Assembly (NCBI GenBank): GCA_946479855.1
Contig: CAMLHL010000036.1
Span: forward strand, 1-29,521
Source of the DNA: an uncultured Pseudomonadota bacterium
GTDB lineage: Bacteria > Pseudomonadota > Gammaproteobacteria > Burkholderiales > Rhodocyclaceae
Direction of reading: 5' to 3'
DNA: 29,521 nucleotides
Position 1 is the stretch's first letter. Every line of letters starts with the position of its first letter. A program made the translations under genes and the position numbers. The notes beneath the pieces were generated by a model. It was not told where the DNA came from. It was given only the letters and a program-made list of their open reading frames with translations, and made no database searches. Positions 15,487 to 25,500 of this stretch are shown in pieces.

Positions 15487-15705
15487 AACGCTGCTCCCAG
15501 CCCGTTTTCAATTTCCCGGCGTATTTGCCAGAGGCAGGCTCGATGTCGAATCCGCGGGAGGAGGTGTCGCCGATTGGGATGAGCCGAACCCGACCGCTCT
15601 TTCAAAGTCTAGTCCTGCCCGTTTTTCTGCGCAAGAAATGGTCAGGCTTTCAAAGCAACGAGTACGGCCAGGAAAACGCCATCAAAGCACCTGGCATGCC
15701 CTGAC
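15487..15705. other. Gap between the GGDEF gene and the metalloprotein gene
   Basis: 219 bp. An inverted repeat GCCAGG (15667-15672) / CCTGGC (15690-15695) lies 11 bp beyond the GGDEF gene's stop; its 17-base loop and lack of a T-run make it a poor terminator. I see no gene on either strand that looks real. Confidence 0.3.
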
Positions 15706-16752
15706 TCAAAACAGCTCGACTTCGCCCCTGGAGATATTCTTGGTGAGCAGTTGGCCGGTCGCAACGAGCTTTTCATAGCATGCGACGCCATTGCGGCCGT
15801 TGCGCTTGACGTAGTAGAGGGCTTCGTCGGCGCGGTCGATGGCATCGGTCGGCGTGTCGTTCGGGCGTAGGGCACTGAAGCCGATACTGACCGTAACGTG
15901 TCCGACACGGCTGAAAATTTCGCTTTCGACGGCTTTGCGGAATCGCTCAAGCGTCGCCAGCGCGAATTCCTCGCCCGTCGGTTGCAGCAGAGCCACGAAT
16001 TCCTCGCCGCCGAAACGGAAGAGCTGGTCGTCGAAGCGGAAGGATTGGCGCATGACCTGGGCAAGCATGATCAGTACTTCGTCGCCGATCAGATGGCCGA
16101 AGTTGTCGTTTACCTGCTTGAAATGGTCAATGTCGCAGACGGCTAGCCAGTGCGTGCTGTTTGCTTTGCCGTGGCGGCGATTGGGGGTGCCGGTGAGGCT
16201 GCCCAGCAAGTCGTCGGTGGCAGCCCGGCCAAGTAATTCGAACAGGTGTTTGTCGAAGGTCTTCCGGCTGGCCAGTCCCGTCAGGGTGTCGGCCTCGCCG
16301 TAGTCGAGCAGCGCGATGTGGTTGCCGAAATATTCGATCAGACCCATCAGCGTGACACGCTGGTCGGCAGAAAACTCTTCCGAGAGCGACAGATCGATCA
16401 GATAGACCGGTTCGTCGAGGCAGATTACGGGAAAAACGATGCGATGCGATCCATCTTCCAGAATCTCCAGGACCACGGACATTTCCTGACAGCAGCGTTT
16501 GAGCAGCGAATCGCGCTCGATCGGCTGGCAATATTGACGGTCAGGCAGGTAGGCATTGCGCAGGAACTGTCCGCTGGGGCCGGTACCGGCGCAAGCAAAG
16601 ACCTGAGCCTTCTTGTGACCGGCATAGCAGCGGTAGATGGTCAGGCGCTGTGGTTGAAACAGGTCGAGCAAGGTATCAACCATGGCCGAATTGATCTCGG
16701 TGCGGTCACGGCGCGCCGAAATCTGGACTACATGGCTGATCAGTTCAAGCAT
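15706..16752 (-). CDS. Cytoplasmic diguanylate cyclase with GAF-like N-terminal domain
   Basis: A 348-aa soluble protein. Residues 1-150 look like a GAF-type sensor (MVDTLLDLFQPQRLTIYRCY, IVFPVICLDEPVYLIDLS, MGLIEYFGNHIALLD), joined to a GGDEF domain (155-325). The active site is RFGGEEFVALL (GGEEF 248-252), and RFDD (239-242) five residues earlier is an intact RxxD inhibitory site. DTLTGLASRKTFD, CDIDHFKQVNDNFGHLIGDEVL and VTVSIGFSAL are standard. The start is ambiguous: ATG 16752 or TTG 16767; neither has a clear ribosome-binding site. It synthesises c-di-GMP; the signal sensed is unknown. It has no membrane segments, unlike the cyclase at 9098-10747. Confidence 0.9.
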   Translation of the reverse strand: MLELISHVVQISARRDRTEINSAMVDTLLDLFQPQRLTIYRCYAGHKKAQVFACAGTGPSGQFLRNAYLPDRQYCQPIERDSLLKRCCQEMSVVLEILEDGSHRIVFPVICLDEPVYLIDLSLSEEFSADQRVTLMGLIEYFGNHIALLDYGEADTLTGLASRKTFDKHLFELLGRAATDDLLGSLTGTPNRRHGKANSTHWLAVCDIDHFKQVNDNFGHLIGDEVLIMLAQVMRQSFRFDDQLFRFGGEEFVALLQPTGEEFALATLERFRKAVESEIFSRVGHVTVSIGFSALRPNDTPTDAIDRADEALYYVKRNGRNGVACYEKLVATGQLLTKNISRGEVELF

Positions 16753-16761
16753 TAAATTATG

Positions 16762-16783
16762 AATCAATTATTATTGTTTGATT
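16762..16783. repeat. AT-rich inverted repeat upstream of the GGDEF gene
   Basis: AATCAA (16762-16767) and TTGATT (16778-16783), 10 bases apart, directly before the diguanylate cyclase start in a very AT-rich stretch. It is a plausible operator, or part of the AT-rich promoter of that gene. Confidence 0.35.
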
Positions 16784-16885
16784 CCGATAATTATAGCGAA
16801 AAGCGATAGGCCATGCCTGCGGGGTTTGGCGGCATTGGGCGAGAATCAGCCGCTGCTCCGGTATCCGTCCGCCGCCTTAGATCGT

Positions 16886-16891
16886 TATAAT
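16886..16891 (+). promoter_or_regulatory. TATAAT -10 element before ribF
   Basis: A perfect TATAAT 26 bp before the ribF ATG. No good -35 hexamer is seen 16-18 bp upstream. The leader would be only about 20 bases, so no FMN riboswitch fits here. It probably drives the ribF-ileS-lspA-fkpB-ispH run. Confidence 0.5.
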
Positions 16892-16917
16892 TCAACGTTT
16901 TTCCCACCAGCCTGCCC

Positions 16918-17838
16918 ATGCGCGTTTTTCGCGGTCATTCGCGTCCTGTTCCCGCCCCCGTTGCGCTTGCCATCGGTAATTTCGATGGGGTGCATCTCGG
17001 GCATGCGGCGTTGCTTCGGCGACTGGCCGAAGTGGCTGGCCGAAGCTGCCTGACGCCAACGGTTCTCACCTTTGAGCCGCACCCGCGCGAGTTTTTTGCC
17101 CCGGATTCGGCGCCAGCCCGTTTGAGTACCTTGCGTGAAAAGCTGGAGTTGCTGGCTGACTGTGGCGCTGTCCAGACGGTGATCTGCCCGTTCACTGCCA
17201 GTTTTGCTGCATTGTCGGCTGACGAATTCATTGAACAGGTACTGGTGCGTGGTTGCCGGGTCCGGCATCTGATCATCGGCGACGACTTTCGCTTCGGCCG
17301 TGGTCGTGCCGGCGATTTCTCCCTGCTGCAGGCGGCCGGGAAACGCTTTGGCTTTGCTGTCGAGGCGATGGGCAGCGTGACGGTCGATGGCGAAAGGGTG
17401 TCCAGTTCGGCAGTGCGCCAGGCGCTGGCAGCCGGGAACATGGGGCGCGCCGCGCTGTTGCTCGGGCGTCCGTACATCATTGACGGCCAGGTTTCGCATG
17501 GCGACAAGGTTGGGCGGCAACTTGGCTTTGCCACGGCCAACATCCGCATCCGCCACAATCCGCTGCCGATGACCGGCGTGTTCGCCGTCGAAGTGCGGGG
17601 ACTGGGCGACCGACCGCTGCCTGGCGTTGCCAATCTCGGCATCCGGCCGACAGTCGGCGGCACCCGACCGCTGCTGGAAGTGCATCTGTTCGATTTCGAC
17701 CGCGATATTTACGGCGCACATATTTCAGTGCGTTTTGTGCACAAGTTGCGCGACGAGCAACGTTTTTCCAATTTCGATGCCCTCAAGGCGCAGATCGCGG
17801 CAGACGCCGCGGCCGCCCGGGCCTTCTTCACGCTGTGA
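16918..17838 (+). CDS. ribF: Bifunctional riboflavin kinase/FAD synthetase
   Basis: A 306-aa enzyme that phosphorylates riboflavin to FMN and adenylylates it to FAD. The N-terminal nucleotidyltransferase domain has AIGNFDGVHLGHAALL (18-33, the HxGH motif), TFEPHPREFF and IIGDDFRFGRGRAGDF. The C-terminal kinase domain has VSHGDKVGRQLGFATANI and GVANLGIRPTVGG, followed by LLEVHLFDFDRDIYG. The usual PTAN signature reads ATAN (205-208), a proline to alanine change. ileS begins 9 bp after the stop. ribF-ileS-lspA is a widely conserved order in proteobacteria. Confidence 0.95.
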   Translation: MRVFRGHSRPVPAPVALAIGNFDGVHLGHAALLRRLAEVAGRSCLTPTVLTFEPHPREFFAPDSAPARLSTLREKLELLADCGAVQTVICPFTASFAALSADEFIEQVLVRGCRVRHLIIGDDFRFGRGRAGDFSLLQAAGKRFGFAVEAMGSVTVDGERVSSSAVRQALAAGNMGRAALLLGRPYIIDGQVSHGDKVGRQLGFATANIRIRHNPLPMTGVFAVEVRGLGDRPLPGVANLGIRPTVGGTRPLLEVHLFDFDRDIYGAHISVRFVHKLRDEQRFSNFDALKAQIAADAAAARAFFTL

Positions 17839-17847
17839 GCACGCAAA

Positions 17848-20646
17848 ATGGCTGATTACAAAGATTCCCTGAACCTGCCGGATACCGCTTTCCCGATGCG
17901 CGGCGACTTGCCCAAGCGTGAGCCGCAATGGGTCGCCCAGTGGCAGGAGAAAAAGCTTTACCAGCGCATTCGCGAAGTCTGCGCCGGCCGCCCGCGCTTC
18001 ACATTGCACGACGGCCCGCCCTATGCCAACGGCGACATCCACATCGGGCATGCGGTCAACAAGGTGTTGAAGGACATCATCGTCCGCTCGAAGACCCTGA
18101 GCGGCTTCGACGCACCTTATGTGCCGGGCTGGGACTGCCACGGCCTGCCGATCGAGCATCAGATCGAAAAACAGCATGGCAAGAATATTCCGGCCGACAA
18201 GGTGCGCGAGCTGTCGCGCGCCTACGCGGCCGAGCAGGTCGAGCGCCAGAAGAAGGATTTCATCCGCCTTGGTGTGCTCGGCGACTGGGGCAATCCCTAC
18301 CTGACCATGAATTTCTCGGCCGAGGCCGGCGAAATCCGTGCCCTGGGTAAGATTCTCGAGCAGGGCTACCTTTACCAGGGACTGAAGCCGGTCAACTGGT
18401 GTCTCGATTGCGGATCGGCGCTGGCCGAGGCGGAAGTCGAGTACGAGGACAAGCACTCGCCGGCCATCGACGTCGCCTTCGAGGTGCATGAGAACCACGC
18501 CGAGAAACTGGCCCATGCCTTCGGCCTGACACATTTGCGCGGTCCGGCCTTCGCCGTGATCTGGACGACGACGCCGTGGACGTTGCCGGCCAACGAAGCC
18601 GTCAGCGTGCATCCGGAACTGCATTACGATCTGTACGAAACGGCCAGGGGGTCGCTGATCCTCGTCCATGAACTGGCCGAGGCGTGTCTGCAGCGTTACG
18701 GCCTGGAGGCGGAAATCGTTGCTTCCTGCAAGGGCGACAAGCTCGACCAGATCCTGCTCAAGCACCCCTTCCAGCCGCGCGACGTGGCGATCATCTGCGG
18801 TACGCACGTCACCACCGAAGCGGGTACCGGCCTGGTGCATACGGCACCGGCGCATGGCGTGGACGACTACAATATCGGCAAGAAGTACGGTCTGCCGGTG
18901 AACAATCCGGTCGGCAACGATGGCCGCTTCATCAGCACGACGCCGGCGCTGTCGGTCGGGGAGTTGGCCGGCAAGACGGTCTGGGAAGCCAATCCGCTGG
19001 TGTTGCAGGAACTCGAATCCTGCGGTCGACTGCTGAAAAACGAAAAAATCAAGCACAGCTACCCACACTGCTGGCGCCACAAGACGCCGATCATCTTCCG
19101 TGCGACGACGCAGTGGTTCATCGGCATGGACAACAAGACCAGCGAAGACGCTTCGACCCTGCGCTGGATCGCCGAGCGCGCCGTCGATGAAACCCAGTTC
19201 TTCCCGGCCTGGGGCCGCGCCCGCCTGGAAGCAATGATGAAGACCCGGCCGGACTGGTGCGTGTCGCGCCAGCGCAACTGGGGCGTGCCGATCCCGTTCT
19301 TCCTGCACAAGGAGACCGGACTGCCGCATCCGCGCACGGCCGAACTGATCGAGCAGGTCGCCCAGCGCGTCGAGAAGGCCGGCATCGAAGCCTGGTTCAG
19401 CCTCGACGCGGCCGAATTGCTCGGCGCCGAGGCCGACCAGTACGTCAAGATGAAGGATACGCTGGACGTCTGGTTCGACTCCGGCACGACGCACTGGCAC
19501 GTCATGCGCGGCTCGCACGCTGCCGAGCATTCCTACCCGGCGGATCTCTACCTCGAAGGTTCCGACCAGCATCGCGGCTGGTTCCAGTCCTCGCTGCTCT
19601 CCGGCTGCGCCATCGATGGCCGCGCCCCGTACAAGGCGCTGCTGACGCACGGCTTCGTCGTCGACGGCAAGGGCCACAAGATGTCCAAGTCCAAGGGCAA
19701 CGTCATTGCACCGCAGCAGGTCTCGGACAAGATGGGGGCGGACATCCTGCGCCTGTGGACGGCCTCGACCGATTACTCCGGCGAACTGACCATTTCCGAC
19801 GAAATTTTGAAGCGCGTTGTCGAAGGCTACCGCCGCATCCGCAATACGCTGCGCTTCCTGCTCGCCAACGTCTCCGATTTCGACGCCCAGGCTGACATGC
19901 TGCCGGTCGAGCAATGGCTGGAAATCGACCGCTACGCGCTGGCCCTGACCCGCGAACTGCAGGGCAATTGCCGCGCCGACTACGACAAGTACGAGTTCCA
20001 CCGCGTCGTCCAGGCGCTGCAGACCTTCTGTTCGGAAGACCTCGGCGGTTTCTACCTCGATATCCTGAAGGACCGCCTGTACACGACGGCACCGAAGTCG
20101 GTGGCCCGCCGGTCGGCACAATCGGCGCTGTGGCACATCACCCAGGCCTTCGTCCGCCTGCTGGCGCCGATTACCGCCTTCACCGCCGAAGAGGTCTGGC
20201 AGGTGCTGACCGGCAACGCCGACGATTCGGTGATGTTCCAGCGCTGGCACGAACTGCCGCAGCCCGAAGGCGAGGGCGAACTGCTCGCCAAGTGGGCGTT
20301 GGTCCGCACGGCGCGGGCCGACGTGACCAAGGCGCTGGAAGCCCAGCGCGAAGCCGGCAAGATCGGCTCGGCGCTCCAGGCGGCGGTCGAAATCCGTTGC
20401 GCCGGCGAGAAATACGAGGCGCTGGCCTCGCTCGGCGATGATTTGAAATTTGTCTTCATTTGCTCGTCGACCGTAGCGGTCCGCGACGACAACGAAGCGG
20501 TCATCGCCACGCCGCTCGACCACGCCAAGTGCGAGCGTTGCTGGCACGTCCGCGAGGATGTCGGTGCCGATGCCGAGCATCCCGGCCTGTGCGGCCGTTG
20601 CGTCAGCAACCTGCACGGCGCCGGTGAGGCGCGCGCTCATGCCTGA
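17848..20646 (+). CDS. ileS: Isoleucyl-tRNA synthetase
   Basis: A 932-aa class Ia synthetase that charges tRNA-Ile. The HIGH motif is at 65-68 ([20 protein letters not shown]) and KMSKS at 611-615. The editing domain (roughly 200-400) includes [14 protein letters not shown] and [16 protein letters not shown]. The C-terminal zinc-binding knuckle [10 protein letters not shown] ... GLCGRC uses C895, C898, C915 and C918, typical of the bacterial form similar to E. coli. Length and motif spacing are normal. The end overlaps lspA by 8 bp. Confidence 0.98.
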   Translation: MADYKDSLNLPDTAFPMRGDLPKREPQWVAQWQEKKLYQRIREVCAGRPRFTLHDGPPYANGDIHIGHAVNKVLKDIIVRSKTLSGFDAPYVPGWDCHGLPIEHQIEKQHGKNIPADKVRELSRAYAAEQVERQKKDFIRLGVLGDWGNPYLTMNFSAEAGEIRALGKILEQGYLYQGLKPVNWCLDCGSALAEAEVEYEDKHSPAIDVAFEVHENHAEKLAHAFGLTHLRGPAFAVIWTTTPWTLPANEAVSVHPELHYDLYETARGSLILVHELAEACLQRYGLEAEIVASCKGDKLDQILLKHPFQPRDVAIICGTHVTTEAGTGLVHTAPAHGVDDYNIGKKYGLPVNNPVGNDGRFISTTPALSVGELAGKTVWEANPLVLQELESCGRLLKNEKIKHSYPHCWRHKTPIIFRATTQWFIGMDNKTSEDASTLRWIAERAVDETQFFPAWGRARLEAMMKTRPDWCVSRQRNWGVPIPFFLHKETGLPHPRTAELIEQVAQRVEKAGIEAWFSLDAAELLGAEADQYVKMKDTLDVWFDSGTTHWHVMRGSHAAEHSYPADLYLEGSDQHRGWFQSSLLSGCAIDGRAPYKALLTHGFVVDGKGHKMSKSKGNVIAPQQVSDKMGADILRLWTASTDYSGELTISDEILKRVVEGYRRIRNTLRFLLANVSDFDAQADMLPVEQWLEIDRYALALTRELQGNCRADYDKYEFHRVVQALQTFCSEDLGGFYLDILKDRLYTTAPKSVARRSAQSALWHITQAFVRLLAPITAFTAEEVWQVLTGNADDSVMFQRWHELPQPEGEGELLAKWALVRTARADVTKALEAQREAGKIGSALQAAVEIRCAGEKYEALASLGDDLKFVFICSSTVAVRDDNEAVIATPLDHAKCERCWHVREDVGADAEHPGLCGRCVSNLHGAGEARAHA

Positions 20647-21121
20647 GGCAAGGCGCTGGTACGCGCTGGCGGGGGCGATCATCGTCCTCGACCAGCTGAG
20701 CAAGTGGTTGGTGTTGGGAAACCTGCGGTTTGGCGAGACAATCTATGTCGCACCCTTCTGGAACTGGGTACTGACCTTCAATCCTGGTGCCGCCTTCAGC
20801 TTCCTGGCCGATCAGCCGGGCTGGCAGCGCTGGCTGTTTACGGCACTGGCGCTCGGCATCTCCGGCTGGATCGCCTACATGCTCCGCCAGAACCCCCGGC
20901 AAAAATTGCTTTCATTGGCCCTGACGCTGGTCATGGGCGGTGCCTTGGGTAACGTCATCGACCGCGTGCGCTTCGGTGCGGTGGTCGATTTCATTCAGTG
21001 GCATGTTGCCGGCTATTACTGGCCGGCCTTCAACGTCGCCGATTCCGCGATCACGGTCGGTGCCATTTTGCTCGTTTTCGAGCAGTTGACCGTAACAAAC
21101 AAGAAAGAAGATTCCCGATGA
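20639..21121 (+). CDS. lspA: Lipoprotein signal peptidase (signal peptidase II)
   Basis: A 160-aa inner-membrane aspartic protease that removes signal peptides from prolipoproteins. It has four hydrophobic segments, the opening [23 protein letters not shown], the conserved [13 protein letters not shown] (46-58), and the catalytic dyad D117 ([10 protein letters not shown]) and D135 ([11 protein letters not shown]). [10 protein letters not shown] (104-113) is also conserved. The ATG at 20639 lies inside the end of ileS (8-bp overlap) and its TGA overlaps the next gene's ATG, so translation is likely coupled. Confidence 0.96.
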   Translation: MPEARRWYALAGAIIVLDQLSKWLVLGNLRFGETIYVAPFWNWVLTFNPGAAFSFLADQPGWQRWLFTALALGISGWIAYMLRQNPRQKLLSLALTLVMGGALGNVIDRVRFGAVVDFIQWHVAGYYWPAFNVADSAITVGAILLVFEQLTVTNKKEDSR

Positions 21122-21549
21122 CCGCCACCGTCCGTTCCGACAGTTTCCTGACCCTGCACTACCGGATCACCACGCTCGATGGCGAGGAGTTCCTTTCCAC
21201 CTTCGACATGAGCCCGGCGACGCTGCAGATGGGCAGTGGTCAGTTGGCCGAAAACCTGGAATCGGTTCTCGTTGGCTTGCCGGCGCATGAGCGTTTCGTC
21301 TTTGAGCTCGAACCGGCACAGGCCTTCGGCCAGCACAACGACCGCCTGGTCGAGCGTATTGCTCGCCGGGGCCTGCCGGCCGAAATGGAACTCAAGGAAA
21401 ATTCCGTCGTCGAATTCACCGCCCCCAATGGCGGCACCTTTGCTGGCTTCCTGCGCGAGCTCGATGCCACGCACGCCTTGTTCGACTTCAACCACCCGAT
21501 GGCCGGAAAAACGATCCGCTTCGAGGTGGAAATCATCGGAATCATGTAA
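21118..21549 (+). CDS. fkpB: FKBP-type peptidyl-prolyl isomerase, SlpA/FkpB type
   Basis: A 143-aa small FKBP with the insert-in-flap form of the SlyD/SlpA group: [57 protein letters not shown], then [46 protein letters not shown]. It helps protein folding in the cytoplasm. It overlaps lspA as ATGA and shares its last base with the ispH start (TAATG). The lspA-fkpB-ispH order is conserved in many proteobacteria. Confidence 0.94.
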   Translation: MTATVRSDSFLTLHYRITTLDGEEFLSTFDMSPATLQMGSGQLAENLESVLVGLPAHERFVFELEPAQAFGQHNDRLVERIARRGLPAEMELKENSVVEFTAPNGGTFAGFLRELDATHALFDFNHPMAGKTIRFEVEIIGIM

Positions 21550-22469
21550 TGGAAATCATCCTCGCCAACCCTCGCGGCTTCTGCGCCGGCGTCGAACGTG
21601 CCATCGCCATTGTCGAACGGGCGCTGGAAAAATTCGGGGCGCCGATCTACGTCCGCCACGAAGTCGTGCATAACAAGTTCGTCTGCGACGATCTGCGCGC
21701 CAAGGGTGCCGTATTCATTGAGGAACTGGATGAAGTACCGGCCGGCAGCACGGTCATCTTCAGCGCCCACGGCGTCTCCAAGGCCGTCCGTGAAGATGCG
21801 GATGCCCGTGGTCTGAAGGTCTTCGATGCTACCTGTCCGCTGGTCACCAAGGTCCATGTCGAAGTTGGCAAGATGCGCCAGCAGACCCGCGAAGTCGTCA
21901 TGATCGGCCACAAGGGTCATCCTGAAGTCGAAGGCACGATGGGGCAGAGCGAAGGCGGGATGTACTTGGTCGAAACCGCCGAGGACGTTGCAAATCTGCA
22001 GGTCGGCGATCCCGATCATCTGTCCTTCGTCACTCAGACCACGCTGTCCGTCGACGACGCCACCGTCGTCATCGATGCCCTGAAGCGGCGTTTTCCAGAA
22101 ATTCAGGGGCCGAAAAAGGACGATATCTGCTACGCCACCCAAAATCGCCAGGACGCAGTTAAATCACTCGCTGAAAGCTGCGATGTTGTTATCGTCGTTG
22201 GTAGCCAGAACAGTTCCAACTCTCGTCGGCTGCGAGAAGTTGCCGTGGCACGGGGAATTGATGGATGGCTGATCAATGGTGCCGAGGAATTGATGCCGGA
22301 TATGTTGTCCGGTAAACACCGTATCGGTGTTACGGCGGGAGCATCCGCGCCGGAAGTGTTGGTTAAGAGCGTGGTTGAACGTATTTGCGAGATGACCGGA
22401 GCCGCGGTCTCAGATCTGGAAGGGGTCAAGGAAACAGTTGCATTTCCTTTACCCAAGGAGCTTGCATAG
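21549..22469 (+). CDS. ispH: 4-hydroxy-3-methylbut-2-enyl diphosphate reductase
   Basis: A 306-aa iron-sulfur enzyme performing the last MEP-pathway step, HMBPP to IPP and DMAPP. The three cluster cysteines are C12 ([10 protein letters not shown]), C96 ([12 protein letters not shown]) and C194 ([11 protein letters not shown]). H41, H74 (SAHGVSK), H124 and E126 ([11 protein letters not shown]) are the substrate-pocket residues; [14 protein letters not shown] is the usual C-terminal motif. From about 22140 the codons turn AT-rich at third positions, unlike the first two-thirds of the gene, although the protein stays well conserved. A bidirectional terminator follows. Confidence 0.96.
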   Translation: MEIILANPRGFCAGVERAIAIVERALEKFGAPIYVRHEVVHNKFVCDDLRAKGAVFIEELDEVPAGSTVIFSAHGVSKAVREDADARGLKVFDATCPLVTKVHVEVGKMRQQTREVVMIGHKGHPEVEGTMGQSEGGMYLVETAEDVANLQVGDPDHLSFVTQTTLSVDDATVVIDALKRRFPEIQGPKKDDICYATQNRQDAVKSLAESCDVVIVVGSQNSSNSRRLREVAVARGIDGWLINGAEELMPDMLSGKHRIGVTAGASAPEVLVKSVVERICEMTGAAVSDLEGVKETVAFPLPKELA

Positions 22470-22514
22470 ACTAGTTCATTCAGCTCCCAAGCCATCGCTT
22501 AGGTCTGTAAAACA

Positions 22515-22543
22515 AAAAAGGCAGGAGGTTCTCCTGCCTTTTT
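22515..22543. terminator. Bidirectional terminator between ispH and pilY1
   Basis: A 13-bp perfect stem (AAAAAGGCAGGAG at 22515-22527, complement at 22531-22543) around GTT, with T-tracts on both strands. It sits between the convergent ispH (+) and pilY1 (-) genes and can end both transcripts. Confidence 0.92.
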
Positions 22544-22569
22544 CATGTCACCGATATGGAGACGGTTAT

Positions 22570-25500
22570 TTATTTGCTATCGATACCCTGGTAGCGATAG
22601 ATGCGCTTACGCACGTTATTGATGTTTACCTTGACCTTTCCGGCCTCAAGTGCCGACCCTCCCTTGCCGCCAAGAACGAAGGGCACGAGTTTTCCGTCAT
22701 CCAGCTGTACTACTCCAGCAACTGGAGATGGGGGAAGGCCACCACCGACGAATGGGGTGGCACGTGTGCTCTCGCCAGCCGGAATGTCGCCATTCAGGAA
22801 GGACACTGTGTAGCCGCGGGCCGTGCCCAGATTGCTGCAGACATTTGATTTATCGGAAGGGTCTGTCGGCTGAAAGGTGCTGAAATAAGTTGTTCCACCA
22901 GCGGTGACGGGCGTAGTTACGACCTGTTCCTGGGTTATTACTTCTCCAGCCTTTGGTTCCGTCGTTAGCGCAAAGTACCAACCACGTGAACCTGCCAGCG
23001 CGCTGGTGTAATCCAGATTGGGAGTAGTAACGTTGACCAGCATACAGCCAGTTTTCAGGGTGCTATCGCCAGCCGTATCACAGTCCGTACCCGGGATTTC
23101 AGAAACTGTCATGTCGTCATAAATCCCATAGAAGCGATTGTAGACGTAGGCCGATTTCGAATAGGAAGCCAACGGGTGTTCGCGATCACCGGAGCCAAAG
23201 AGCAGGATATTGACGCCACCGAGTTTGACCACGTCCGGTGCCGACATGAGCTTGCGGGCGCTGCCATTGCTGCTGAAGTCGGAAACATAAGCCAGACGGG
23301 CAGTATGCAGACTCCATTGGTTCGGCGCGTACCCGGTGTAACTCTTGGCGCTGTCGCTGGTCGTGATGCGCCAGACATTGCCTCGCGTGTCGACTACGTA
23401 GATCAAGTCGGTGTAACCATCGAGATCGACATCGACCGGAACTACGTCAGCTACAACACGTCCTGCCGTAATGGCTTGGCCCAGTGTGTCCTTGTATTGC
23501 GTCAGGTCAATATAAGCCGCTACCTTGCCTGCGCCGGTCGTGGCAGTGTAGGTGCTGTTTCCTGAACTGTCCGTAGCAACGCTGCCTGCGGTTAATATGA
23601 AAACACCTTGCCCCCTGGTTGAAATTCCGCATTTCCCAGAACTGCCGACCTGATCATCAACATCTTCACAGCTATCGTAACCACCACCGAAGGCGACGTA
23701 GACATTGCTGTCACCCTTGATCCGAATGGCGCGCGGTACAGACCAAGTCTGGCCTATCGACGCCTTTGAAGTCGAATCGCCGTAACAGGTGGTTCCGGCA
23801 TCATTGGTACAGCCGAATTTCCACGAAAGCTGGGGGGCTGTAGCATCTGATCCTAAGGGGCGGTTAGTTGCATCGAATGCATAAATCATTCGGCCGCCAC
23901 GGCGCATGGTCGGGAAAACCCAGACGGCTTTGTTGGTTCCGTTTTCGACCTTTTGGTAGGCGCCAATCGATCCGTCAAAGAAGTAGTCGCGCGGGGTGGC
24001 ACCACTGGTGACGGTATTCGCGTATTTCACCACCGGGTCATTTTCCTTGAGGCGGTTGAATTTTCCGAAAAACTCAGGCGCGACAAAGGCCCACATTTCT
24101 TGCCCCGCCGTTCCTCCCGAGCGATTGCCGTCAACCGCCCGCAATACACCATCATTTGCTCCATAGAACAGCACGACATCGTTGCTTCCGCTCGTTCCGT
24201 AGTTAATGGTGACAGGCCGTGAGTGGACAACGTCGCCGTGCACGGTAGGACGCGTGTAGCTCTTGCCACCGGTCAGGTCGTCGGCAGGAGCGGATTGCGT
24301 GAGACCGTTGTAGAACTGATAGATTTTCGTTCCGTCAGCCAATGTGGTCATCGGGCCATCGCCGAGGTTGCCGCCAGCAACCCAGTTAATCAGATTTGGC
24401 GTGAGCGAGGTGATATTGGTCGAATTGAAGTTGACGACAGTACTACAGGACGTATCCGCACATGATTTGATCTTGCGGCCACAGTAGGTTGTAGTCGAAC
24501 TGGAATCGCACACCTGGGTGCGAAGCCACTGTCCGGAACCTCCTTTCTCCACGGTGTTGCCATCGGGCCAGTCTGATTGTCGGGAAAAAGTAGTGGTAGT
24601 GCCAACGGAAGGTGGTGTATCGCACTCGCTTGCCGGAGTTTGGGTTAAAGGCACTCGTGCCCAATAGGGCTTTCCGGTGGCTTTCCAGTTGCTGGTGTCG
24701 GCATCCCAATAACTGGCTGCGCATTGCTTGATAAAGCCAGTATTGCTGGTATCAACCGCGGCGGTTGGATATCCATTGGCATCGGTAGTCTGGTCTGCCA
24801 AATAAACCGTACCGGTTGAGTTTTGAGCGAGTCGATATTGCTTAAGGTTACCGTTCCAGCGTTGGTAGCCATCGGCATCTGGCCGGAACATCCCGATATA
24901 GACCTGATTGACATAGGTGCCCTGGGTATTGACGCTGACCGGCAATGAGGCGGAGGCAAACACGGAATTCTTGGCGTTGATGGTTGTAAAGAACTCCTTG
25001 ACCTTGGCAATCAGCGTGGCGATGTTGCCGTTCACCTCGGCATAGCCGGCAGCACCGGTTCCACCATTAATGGCCATGTTTTCCAGTAATTTTCGTTGAG
25101 ATTTCAGATCTGCTGTTTCCGAAGATCCCGGGGGAAAGACATTAAGGGCAAAGGTGTAAACCGGTTGCTGCCCTGCGAGACTGCTGACGTCCGTCGTTGC
25201 CAGGAATTTTGTCCAGACATCGCCTAGTCGCGCACCACTGGCATCATTACAGCAATCAGGGGTTTTAGAATTATCGAGGTTGGTGAGGAGTGTGCCGTTG
25301 TCTTTATTGGGCCAGCCGTTGCCGACAAAGAAAATGTAATTTTTTCCGCAGGCATGGTCCCCATTGATGGGACTCAAATAGATTCCCTTTGTGGGGTCTT
25401 GGTCAACGAAGGCCATAGAATCCACACTAGCTGGGTCGGTCCCATTTGTTTTTAGGTAATCCGAATAGCGGTGAGGGCCAAAATGATCGGCATTTTGCGG

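Noticed and set aside
10966..20473. Further GTCGACCGT matches near 10966 (in queG) and 20465 (in ileS)
   Set aside because: They are inside coding regions and lack the paired T-tracts and leading GG of the three intergenic copies, so I treat them as chance.
17725..20703. Open frame of 992 codons on the - strand opposite ileS
   Set aside because: It mirrors ileS exactly, lacks any recognisable domain and is explained by GC-rich third positions leaving the antisense frame free of stops.
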